Assembly (NCBI GenBank): GCA_049291395.1
Contig: JBATPJ010000007.1
Location: forward strand, 1-25,565
Direction of reading: 5' to 3'
Length of the DNA stretch: 25,565 nucleotides
From: JAPUDQ01 sp049291395
GTDB lineage: Bacteria > Patescibacteriota > Saccharimonadia > Saccharimonadales > Saccharimonadaceae
Under the pieces are notes generated by a model. It saw only the letters and a program-made list of their open reading frames with translations, was not told the origin of the DNA and searched no databases. This document shows, piece after piece, positions 6,518-12,881 of the stretch (positions are counted from its first letter, which is position 1; each line of letters begins with the position of its first letter). The position numbers were made by a program, and so were the translations under genes.

Positions 6518-9091
6518 ATGAGCAAAAATCTTGTCATCGTCGAGTCACCGGCCAAAGCCAAAACTATCGAGAAATATCTCGGGAAGGATTTTCAAGTCCT
6601 CTCGAGTATCGGTCATATCCGTAGCATCGCGAAGAAAACCAAAGACGGCACACCGCCGATCGATGTGCAAAACGGCTTCGCGACCACTTACGAGATCGAT
6701 AGCGACAAGAAAAAGACCATCACCGAGCTGAAAAAGGCCGTCAAAGCCGCTGACACCGTCTGGCTCGCCACTGATGAAGACCGCGAAGGTGAGGCGATCG
6801 CCTGGCACCTCTGTGAAGTGCTCAAACTCGACCCCAAGACAACCAAACGTATCGTCTTCCACGAGATCACCAAGACCGCCATCGAAGAAGCGGTCCAGCA
6901 CCCCCGGACCGTCGATATGAAGCTCGTCGAAGCCCAACAAGCTCGTCAGATCCTCGACCGCATCGTCGGTTTTGAGCTGAGCCCTGTCGTCTGGCAAAAA
7001 GTCCCCGGCGGCAAGAGTGCCGGTCGAGTGCAAAGTCCCGCCGTCAGGCTCATCGTCGAGCGCGAGCGCGATATCCGGGCGTTTGAGAGTTCGTCACAGT
7101 TTAAGGTGACCGCTGAGCTCGAGAGTGAAGGTAACGGGACTGAGATCAGTCAATTCAAGGCCGAGCTGCCACAGCGCTTCGATACCGAAGACGAGGCCAA
7201 ACACTTCCTCGAGGGGCTCGTAGGGGCCTCATATCGCATTTCTGACGTCACCAAGAGCCCCGCATCGCGTAATCCCGCTGCACCATTCACGACCAGCACC
7301 CTGCAGCAGGATGCCAACGCCAAACTCGGCTTCAGTAGCCGCTCGACCATGTCCGCCGCACAGAAACTCTACCAAGACGGTAAGATCACCTACATGCGTA
7401 CCGACAGCGTGACACTGAGCAAACAGGCCATGGCCGCCGCAGCAAGCTATATCGAATCGCGTTATGGCAAAGAGTACGTCCAGGTCCGCGCCTTCAAGAC
7501 CAAATCCGCCAGCGCCCAAGAAGCCCACGAAGCCATCCGTCCGACAGATATGAGCCTCGAAGTCGCCTCAGGCAACGAATACGACCAGAAACTATACAAT
7601 CTTATCCGCAACCGCACGCTCGCCTCACAAATGGCCCCAGCTCGTCTGGAAAAAACAGAGGTGACGATAGACATTAGACGATGGACATTAGACGATGGGA
7701 AGTCACAAAAAGACATAGCTGCTCCTACTGTCCAATCTCCGACGTCCAACGTCCACTTCGTCGCTCGCGGCGAAGTCGTCATCTTCCCAGGTTTCCTCGC
7801 CGTCTACGGCGGCGGCAAGGACGACACCCTCCTGCCACCTCTGTCGACAGGTGACGTTGTCGACCTCACATCAGCCGAAGCACGCCAGGTTTTCGCCCGC
7901 CCACCAGCCCGCTACACCGAAGGAAGCCTCGTCAAAAAACTCGAAGAACTCGGCATCGGCCGACCAAGCACCTACGCAACGATCATCAACACCGTGCAAA
8001 CGCGCGGTTATGTCGAGCGAGGGGAGAGTGAGGGCAACGAGCGCGAAGTTATCGTGCTGGCTTATCAGCCGGCAGAGAGGGAAGAAGAAAGAGGGAAGAA
8101 GGAAGAGGGACCACAATCATCCCAATCTACGCCAGCGGCAACATCAATACAATCCTCTGAGGATAGTGTGATCCAAAGTGGCGAAGCCACATGGGGTCAA
8201 CCCAACGCCACGGGCGCGAAGCCCCGTAGAGAGTTATCCGAAGAGGATTGTGTTGATGCTGCCGAGTACATATCCCGCACTATCGTCACCGAAAAAACCG
8301 GCTCCGACCGGGGCAAACTTGTGCCGACACCAGCCGGTGAACTGATCGCCGACTTTTTGACCAATCATTTTGAGCCTGTCGTCGATTATGGCTTCACGGC
8401 CAGCGTCGAAGAGCATTTCGACGATATCGCCAGCGCCAAACTGGAGCGCAACCGCATGCTCGGCGACTTTTACGGTCCATTCCACGCCCTGATCGACAAA
8501 TCAGGCGACATCGACCGCGCCAGCGTCGGCAATGCCCGCGAAATCGGCATCGACCCCAAGACAAATCTCCCGATCATCGCTCGCTTCGGCCGTTTCGGAC
8601 CCATGCTACAGCTCGGTACAGCCGAAGGTGACGACAAGCCACAGTTCGCGCCACTGCCCAAAGGCGTCCGCCTCGAGACCGTCACACTCGAGCAAGCCCT
8701 CGAAGCCTTCAAACTCCCACGCCTCGTCGGCCAAACCGACGACGGCAAAGACATCCGGGCAAACATCGGCCGCTTCGGCCCCTACATCCAGATCGACAAA
8801 CTCTTCGTCAGTATCAAACCCCTCGACCCGCATGACATCACCCTCGAGGAAGCCAAAGAACTCTACGCCGCCAAGCTGAAAGCCGAAGCCGAGAAAAACA
8901 TCGCTGATTTCGGTGACGGCATCAAAGTCTTAAACGGCCGCTTCGGCCCCTACATCACCGACGGCAAGAAAAACGCCAAGATCCCCAAAGACACTGAGCC
9001 CGCCTCGATCACCCACGACGAAGCCAAAAAACTCCTCGCCGCCGCCCCGGCCGCTGGCAAAAAACGTCGCTTCACCCGCAAGAAGAAATAA
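6518..9091 (+). CDS. topA: DNA topoisomerase I (type IA)
   Basis: Relaxes negatively supercoiled DNA through a 5'-phosphotyrosyl intermediate. The 857-residue protein has the Toprim domain (VIVESPAKAKTIEKYL with Glu9; TDEDREGEAIAWH with Asp86 and Asp88), the central type IA core with catalytic Tyr292 in TYMRTDS, and EAHEAIRPTD further on. Three C-terminal glycine-rich repeats end it (FGRFGPM near 690, GRFGPYIQ near 751, GRFGPYIT near 807), followed by a basic tail. There are no Cys4 zinc fingers. Two segments look foreign to the family: residues about 382-414 and about 520-579, both encoded by repeats or palindromes. Both lie outside the catalytic motifs and keep the frame. ATG 6518 has no Shine-Dalgarno site; possible -10 boxes (TAGTAT 6498, TATAGA 6501) imply a very short leader. 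Confidence 0.97.
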   Translation: MSKNLVIVESPAKAKTIEKYLGKDFQVLSSIGHIRSIAKKTKDGTPPIDVQNGFATTYEIDSDKKKTITELKKAVKAADTVWLATDEDREGEAIAWHLCEVLKLDPKTTKRIVFHEITKTAIEEAVQHPRTVDMKLVEAQQARQILDRIVGFELSPVVWQKVPGGKSAGRVQSPAVRLIVERERDIRAFESSSQFKVTAELESEGNGTEISQFKAELPQRFDTEDEAKHFLEGLVGASYRISDVTKSPASRNPAAPFTTSTLQQDANAKLGFSSRSTMSAAQKLYQDGKITYMRTDSVTLSKQAMAAAASYIESRYGKEYVQVRAFKTKSASAQEAHEAIRPTDMSLEVASGNEYDQKLYNLIRNRTLASQMAPARLEKTEVTIDIRRWTLDDGKSQKDIAAPTVQSPTSNVHFVARGEVVIFPGFLAVYGGGKDDTLLPPLSTGDVVDLTSAEARQVFARPPARYTEGSLVKKLEELGIGRPSTYATIINTVQTRGYVERGESEGNEREVIVLAYQPAEREEERGKKEEGPQSSQSTPAATSIQSSEDSVIQSGEATWGQPNATGAKPRRELSEEDCVDAAEYISRTIVTEKTGSDRGKLVPTPAGELIADFLTNHFEPVVDYGFTASVEEHFDDIASAKLERNRMLGDFYGPFHALIDKSGDIDRASVGNAREIGIDPKTNLPIIARFGRFGPMLQLGTAEGDDKPQFAPLPKGVRLETVTLEQALEAFKLPRLVGQTDDGKDIRANIGRFGPYIQIDKLFVSIKPLDPHDITLEEAKELYAAKLKAEAEKNIADFGDGIKVLNGRFGPYITDGKKNAKIPKDTEPASITHDEAKKLLAAAPAAGKKRRFTRKKK
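7670..7755 (+). repeat. In-frame insert in topA with a 14-bp tandem repeat and inverted arm
   Basis: A perfect tandem repeat of GACATTAGACGATG occupies 7670-7683 and 7684-7697. The 13 bases at 7682-7694 are inverted at 7743-7755 with 11 of 13 matching. The segment encodes residues about 385-413 in a loop before FVARGEVVIFPGFL, where the family is usually shorter (from memory). Confidence 0.5.
8076..8099 (+). repeat. Purine-rich repeat, copy 2 (inside topA)
   Basis: This matches 1596-1619 at 23 of 24 positions. Here it encodes the highly charged stretch EREEERGKKEE, at the left edge of a segment foreign to type IA topoisomerases. Confidence 0.5.
8145..8255 (+). mobile_element. MITE-like palindromic element inserted in frame in topA
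   Basis: The 21 bases at 8145-8165 are the inverse of 8235-8255 at 18 of 21 positions, giving a 111-bp element (37 codons, no stop). Between the arms are three small hairpins: GTGG/CCAC (8178-8190), TGGG/CCCA just after it, and ACGGG/CCCGT with one bulged C (8210-8227). It encodes residues 543-579, low in hydrophobics and not resembling topoisomerase. The closest known analogue in style is the Rickettsia palindromic element, which also inserts in frame. No target duplication is obvious and no second copy occurs in the window. Confidence 0.55.
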
Positions 9092-9116
9092 TTTTTTATC
9101 GAAGTTGCTGTACCGT

Positions 9117-9144
9117 TTGATTATTTGATATCTTATGATAATAT
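9117..9144 (+). promoter_or_regulatory. Promoter of the small gene at 9187
   Basis: TTGATT (9117-9122), 16 bp and TAATAT (9139-9144), with an extended -10 TGA before it. The start falls near 9151, giving a leader of about 36 nt. Confidence 0.6.
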
Positions 9145-9186
9145 ACTCCTCATCGGACCGAATTTTACTCACTCGGAAGGAAGATC

Positions 9187-9486
9187 ATGTCAGTCATTGC
9201 AGTTGGGCAGTTCCGCAACCCCAATGCCGTCGGAGTCAGTGGTGTTCTCTGTCGAGATGATGTCCGGCGCGGAATACCATTCGTCTGGTACCTCCCGGAG
9301 TCAGGAGAGCCATCCATTCGCGGCACGTTCCAATCGGAGCCAAGTTACACCGAGGATGGCTATCTCGTTGAAGTGCGAGTTGAGGGGAGCGACCACGACT
9401 CGGAACTCTGCCTGAGAGATATGGGGATTACCTCACATGCAAACGGCTCGTGGAGCCGCCGTGTCACCATCCTCGACATCGAGTGA
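9187..9486 (+). CDS. Small hypothetical protein, 99 residues
   Basis: ATG 9187 follows a clear GGAAGGAAG Shine-Dalgarno site, which picks this frame over an overlapping one that opens inside the promoter. The product is soluble, acidic to neutral and predicted beta-rich (GIPFVWYLPESGEPSIRGTF; GYLVEVRVEG), with two Cys. There is no signal peptide or membrane segment and I recognise no family. It has its own promoter and ends 17 bp before a GC-rich hairpin that recurs twice downstream. The strong Shine-Dalgarno site contrasts with nearby core genes such as topA and suggests accessory or acquired DNA. Confidence 0.7.
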   Translation: MSVIAVGQFRNPNAVGVSGVLCRDDVRRGIPFVWYLPESGEPSIRGTFQSEPSYTEDGYLVEVRVEGSDHDSELCLRDMGITSHANGSWSRRVTILDIE

Positions 9487-9503
9487 CCACCACCCGCCCA
9501 CAC

Positions 9504-9559
9504 GTGAACCCGCCCTGGTCGAGCCGCAGCTCCCAAGCCGCTCGCCAGGGCGGGTTCAC
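9504..9559. terminator. Recurrent GC-rich hairpin, copy 1
   Basis: A 15-bp perfect stem (9504-9518 with 9545-9559) encloses a 26-base loop with a further CGAG/CTCG pairing, then ATTTTG. It begins 17 bp after the stop at 9486 and differs from copy 2 at only two of 56 positions. It probably acts as a terminator. Confidence 0.8.
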
Positions 9560-9830
9560 ATTTTGTCTGATAAGACTTGCACGATCGGGACTTTTGTTCT
9601 AGGATTACCTGTGTCGTATCACCGTACGACATCCGATGAGAGGAAGGCGCAATATACGACGTTCTCGCAAATACCCACATTAGAATCATCGGAGCCCAAT
9701 CTAGTGGCCACCCCGGACATGAGGGTCCGCTAGGCACGCGCCCTTCGGGGCCATCGTCACTCTGGCAGGGCATCAGGCAATAGCCTACCTTCGCGGCTCA
9801 TGCCATGAGTGATCTTCCAACCCGTCCACC
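9560..9830. other. Gene-free stretch between hairpin copies 1 and 2
   Basis: No open frame here has a start, a Shine-Dalgarno site and protein-like composition. A plus-strand frame closed by TGA at 9810-9812 stands 18 bp before hairpin copy 2, the same spacing as the two real genes, but it is interrupted by TGA at 9720-9722 and lacks a start. It may be the remnant of a decayed third gene. A minus-strand frame over 9360-9773 overlaps the 9187 gene and looks spurious. Confidence 0.35.
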
Positions 9831-9886
9831 GTGAACCCGCCCTGGTCGAGCCGCAGCTCCCAGGTCGCTCGCCAGGGCGGGTTCAC
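9831..9886. terminator. Recurrent GC-rich hairpin, copy 2
   Basis: The 15-bp stem (9831-9845 with 9872-9886) is identical to copy 1, and only two loop bases differ. No intact gene precedes it. Confidence 0.75.
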
Positions 9887-9924
9887 TATTCACACTTGCA
9901 AATTTTATAACGACGTAATCGCTA

Positions 9925-9952
9925 TTGACTTTTGTAGTATTTGTGATATCAT
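9925..9952 (+). promoter_or_regulatory. Promoter of the small membrane gene at 9990
   Basis: TTGACT (9925-9930), 16 bp and TATCAT (9947-9952). The start falls near 9959, about 31 nt before the ATG. Confidence 0.6.
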
Positions 9953-9989
9953 TTATTTGTTAGTACAAGCCCTAGAGGAAGGTGCTTCT

Positions 9990-10304
9990 ATGAACCGGCT
10001 CGTGTACCGAGCAGCTCAGACGATCGTCACGACGCTGGCCATCGCGGCCACGGTGTGGTTGATTATCCAGATTCGTCAGGGATTCCTGACGATGCACAGC
10101 TGGACGATCATGATGGAGCAGTGCGCACATCGGGAAATCTGGTGTGCGAGTAACTCCTTTGCCGATGCAGAGTGGCACATCGAGACGGTGAAGCCCTACA
10201 TGGCGTTCTTCGCCTTCGGCGCACTCTGCACGACGGTCATGGCGTTCGCCCCATGGCTGCTCTACGCTCAGAGTGAGCGAGACTCCCAACCTGCCGAACT
10301 CTGA
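9990..10304 (+). CDS. Small two-helix membrane protein, 104 residues, unknown
   Basis: ATG 9990 is preceded by AGAGGAAGG at proper spacing and by its own promoter. The upstream in-frame start at 9831 lies in the hairpin repeat and is rejected. The protein has two hydrophobic segments, about residues 10-27 (IVTTLAIAATVWLIIQI) and 68-91 (PYMAFFAFGALCTTVMAFAPWLLY). Between them is a roughly 40-residue loop, probably external, with two Cys (EQCAHREIWCASN) that could form a disulfide. I recognise no family. It ends 16 bp before hairpin copy 3, mirroring the layout of the gene at 9187. Confidence 0.72.
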   Translation: MNRLVYRAAQTIVTTLAIAATVWLIIQIRQGFLTMHSWTIMMEQCAHREIWCASNSFADAEWHIETVKPYMAFFAFGALCTTVMAFAPWLLYAQSERDSQPAEL

Positions 10305-10320
10305 CCCACCCGCCCACCAC

Positions 10321-10374
10321 GAACCCGCCCTGGTCGAGCTACCGCTCCCAGGTCGCTCTCGCCAGGGCGGGTTC
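10321..10374. terminator. Recurrent GC-rich hairpin, copy 3
   Basis: A 13-bp perfect stem (10321-10333 with 10362-10374) has a loop related to copies 1 and 2 but more diverged. It lies 16 bp after the stop at 10304 and is followed by ATCATTTCT. Confidence 0.75.
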
Positions 10375-10462
10375 ATCATTTCTATAGATATGACATATTA
10401 CATCACATTCTGAAATCCTAGGAGCCAGGCTCCTAATGATATTAGGAAATAAAACTGAAACA

Positions 10463-10491
10463 TTGACAAATGTAGTGACATGTGCTAATAA
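10463..10491 (+). promoter_or_regulatory. Consensus promoter directly before the HD-hydrolase gene
   Basis: TTGACA (10463-10468), 17 bp and TAATAA (10486-10491), with TGC before the -10. The -10 ends 6 bp before ATG 10498, so the predicted start coincides with the initiation codon. Confidence 0.8.
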
Positions 10492-10497
10492 TTATCC

Positions 10498-11553
10498 ATG
10501 CAATCGTTTGATAGTGATCAAACACTCTCCAACCATCCTTCCTCTCTCGAGAGCAGTTCACAGAGGCCGCCCATCCTTGATAGGCGGCTTTTTGATATCA
10601 CCCATGGCGATGAGTTGCCGAGTGGCGATGCTGGCTTGTTTGAGCGTCTCGCCGTCGAAGTTGAGCGAACAAACTGGACCAATCAAGAGATAGATCTGTT
10701 CAACCAAGCTCTCGAAGACATGGCGCGTATTCATAGTGGCGACATGCGCGGTGACCAGCGTTCACACGTCCACATGCTCCGTGGTGCGATACGGCTCATG
10801 AGTGAAGGTGAGCAGTATTTTGGCGTCTGTGACCGACCAGACCTCGTAATCGCATATCTGCTCCATGACTCCGTCGAAGACTTCGTCGAACGCTGGCTGA
10901 GCCCTGAGCAGCTCGCCGGTCTCGACCTCAGCACCCGGGAAGATCAACTCCTCGCGCAGCAAATGGCGTTTCGCGTCATCGAACAGCGCTACAGCAAGAC
11001 AGTACCCGAAGGGTATAGACAAGAGGAAGGTGACACCCCCGAATACGTCGATGATCCATCATTTGGCACTCGCATCAGTCAGGTTGTCGAATGGATGACA
11101 AGTGAACCATATCCTGATGATCTCAGAGATGGTGTCGACAAAGTCGAGTACCAAAAACGCAAATGGGGCCGCTACGAGACGGGCGTACGCCGCATTTATC
11201 TGAAAAAGGATGCCTACGGCGCCAAATTACTCAAAACTCTCGATATCGCAGAAAATTTCATCGGTGGGATGCGCTACCATGAAGATCCTCGCAAACGGGC
11301 AATCCACGCCCGTAAATACATCTTCCTCGTCGACACGATCACGCGTTACATCGCTTCATCACGTATCATCCCCGAGGAGAGAAAACTATTCCAGATAGGC
11401 CGTTTCAGGAGTGCGTTTGAAGAAGCCAGGCAGATCATCTCTAACCATATCGAGAAATATCCTATGGATGCCGAGCTCTTCGATACGTCTGACCGAGAGA
11501 CAGTGCGAGTCATGGGAAGGACGGCGATAGACATCAGCCCAATCGCATCGTGA
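10498..11553 (+). CDS. HD-domain protein related to RelA/SpoT-type (p)ppGpp hydrolases
   Basis: The 351-residue frame carries the RSH hydrolase signature. RIHSGDMRGDQRSHVHML (about 77-94) aligns with the H..G..R....HP region. LLHDSVED (121-128) gives the HD pair His123/Asp124 and the catalytic Glu127/Asp128. KLLKTLDIAENF (243-254) matches the late Asp/Asn motif. Metal ligands thus appear intact. I see no synthetase domain or TGS/ACT region, so it resembles a stand-alone small alarmone hydrolase; the true substrate is unproven. The first 40 residues look non-conserved and overlap a leader with an intrinsic terminator (10566-10593), so translation may begin later, for example at an in-frame TTG near codon 40. 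If ATG 10498 is used, the mRNA is leaderless. Confidence 0.72.
   Translation: MQSFDSDQTLSNHPSSLESSSQRPPILDRRLFDITHGDELPSGDAGLFERLAVEVERTNWTNQEIDLFNQALEDMARIHSGDMRGDQRSHVHMLRGAIRLMSEGEQYFGVCDRPDLVIAYLLHDSVEDFVERWLSPEQLAGLDLSTREDQLLAQQMAFRVIEQRYSKTVPEGYRQEEGDTPEYVDDPSFGTRISQVVEWMTSEPYPDDLRDGVDKVEYQKRKWGRYETGVRRIYLKKDAYGAKLLKTLDIAENFIGGMRYHEDPRKRAIHARKYIFLVDTITRYIASSRIIPEERKLFQIGRFRSAFEEARQIISNHIEKYPMDAELFDTSDRETVRVMGRTAIDISPIAS
10566..10593 (+). terminator. Intrinsic terminator or attenuator inside the 5' end of the HD-hydrolase frame
   Basis: GCCGCC (10566-10571) pairs with GGCGGC (10583-10588), followed at once by TTTTT. It lies about 95 nt after the predicted start. Two smaller hairpins precede it: GTTTGAT/ATCAAAC (10506-10523) and the palindrome CTCTCGAGAG (10544-10553). 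The layout resembles a leader with attenuation, or a short RNA. Confidence 0.6.
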
Positions 11554-11603
11554 AAAAGCCACGAAGCAACAAATTCCACAACAATAAAGTCCCAAAATAC
11601 TAT

Positions 11604-11633
11604 TTACCATAAGCGCCAAGTATGTGCTATAAT
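11604..11633 (+). promoter_or_regulatory. Upstream promoter of the sigma4/HARE regulator
   Basis: A perfect extended -10, TGTGCTATAAT (TATAAT 11628-11633), has a weak -35 TTACCA (11604-11609) at 18 bp. It forms a tandem pair with the promoter at 11675. Confidence 0.5.
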
Positions 11634-11674
11634 AATCGACAGACAGAAATAGTGTGGTGAAATAACAAATTTTA

Positions 11675-11703
11675 TTGACGCGAAAGAAAATTTGTTCTAT
11701 AAT
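11675..11703 (+). promoter_or_regulatory. Main promoter of the sigma4/HARE regulator
   Basis: TTGACG (11675-11680), 17 bp and a perfect TATAAT (11698-11703). The leader is about 44 nt to ATG 11754. Confidence 0.8.
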
Positions 11704-11753
11704 CATACATATAACTGATATATTAACAGTGATCATGAGGACAAAAGACCCGT

Positions 11754-12794
11754 ATGAATAATGCCGAAGATACGACCGTAAACACTACTAGCGCTGTTGA
11801 GCGTATCTTGACTGGTATTGAGAGAGAGCGAGAGCGGGAGATTATCGCCCGTCGTTTTGGGCTTCATGACCGCAAAGAAACCCTTGAGCAGATCGGCGAC
11901 CTCCTCGGTATCACTCGTGAGCGTGTCCGCCAGCTTGAGAAAGCTATCTTGATCCGCCTCAAACTCGCCGCCGAGAAAGACACTGACAACGTCGGTGCCG
12001 TCGAAAAACACTTCATCCGTCATCTCCACGAGATGGGTGGTGCTGCTCGCGTCAGCGACCTCACCAAGCGCATCCACACCAGCCCCAACGAGCGCGATCA
12101 CGCCCACGTCGCCTTCATCGCCGAACTTGCCCCAAACCTCACCGTCCTCGGTGAAAACGACAACTACCACCACGGTGTCGCCATCCGCGAACGCCACGAT
12201 GAGAAAAAGCTCCGCGGCGACGTCGATTCTGTCGTCCGCACGATCAAAGAACACGGCCAGCCTATCTCAGTTACCGACTTGCATGCCAAGCTTAGCCACG
12301 AGCACCCCGACCAGGTCCGCGCCATCGCCAGCCTGAGCAAAAACCTCAGCTCACTCAAAGACCAATGGGGCCTCAACAAATGGCCAACCGTCAACCCGAA
12401 GAACATTCGTGACAAGATCTACGTCATCTTGCAAGACAACGGCAAGCCAATGCACTTCAGCGAGATCGCCAGCTCCATAAAAGGCAGCGAGTTTAAGCGC
12501 AAAAACGTCACTACCCAGGCCATCCACAACGAGCTAATCAAAGACAAACGCTTCGTCCTGATCGGCCGCGGTATCTACGCACTCAGCGAATGGGGTTACC
12601 GCAAAGGTACCGTCAGTGACATCATCGCCGACATCTTGCGAAAAGAAGGCGCGCCACTGACACGTGACGAGATCGTTCGCCGCGTCCTCAAACACCGTCA
12701 GGTCAAAGAAACGACCATCTTGCTCAACCTCCAGAGCAAACCAGAGTTCAAACGCGTCGCCAAGGCGACGTACACCCTGGCCGAGGCAAAATAA
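11754..12794 (+). CDS. Sigma-70 region 4-like / HARE-HTH DNA-binding regulator
   Basis: The 346-residue protein begins with a sigma region 4 helix-turn-helix: REIIARRFGL (28-37) then TLEQIGDLLGITRERVRQLE (43-62), the -35-recognising fold. A middle helical segment (about 80-210) follows. A HARE-HTH (HB1/ASXL) winged helix spans 217-283 (IRDKIYVILQDNGKPMHFSEIA ... IGRGIYALSEWG), and a second related winged helix spans 285-344. HARE-HTH occurs in RNA polymerase delta subunits and proteins like this are common in CPR bacteria. It lacks sigma regions 2 and 3, so it is not a full sigma factor; it may tune RNA polymerase or act as a general regulator. Two tandem promoters serve it. A GAGGA motif stands about 14 nt before the ATG, a long spacing. 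Confidence 0.85.
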   Translation: MNNAEDTTVNTTSAVERILTGIEREREREIIARRFGLHDRKETLEQIGDLLGITRERVRQLEKAILIRLKLAAEKDTDNVGAVEKHFIRHLHEMGGAARVSDLTKRIHTSPNERDHAHVAFIAELAPNLTVLGENDNYHHGVAIRERHDEKKLRGDVDSVVRTIKEHGQPISVTDLHAKLSHEHPDQVRAIASLSKNLSSLKDQWGLNKWPTVNPKNIRDKIYVILQDNGKPMHFSEIASSIKGSEFKRKNVTTQAIHNELIKDKRFVLIGRGIYALSEWGYRKGTVSDIIADILRKEGAPLTRDEIVRRVLKHRQVKETTILLNLQSKPEFKRVAKATYTLAEAK

Positions 12795-12881
12795 TTCACG
12801 TCGTGCTGGACGGGCAAGAGTGGAAGCCTACCAGCGCATTGCGAAAACAAGCGTTTTCAGCGACAATAGGTATGGTAATAT

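Noticed and set aside
9360..9773. Minus-strand frame of 137 codons
   Set aside because: It overlaps the supported gene at 9187 and a hairpin, with no Shine-Dalgarno site, promoter or protein-like composition.
9504..10374. Integron attC sites
   Set aside because: The hairpins lack the GTTRRRY/RYYYAAC core sites and no integrase is present; terminators explain them better.
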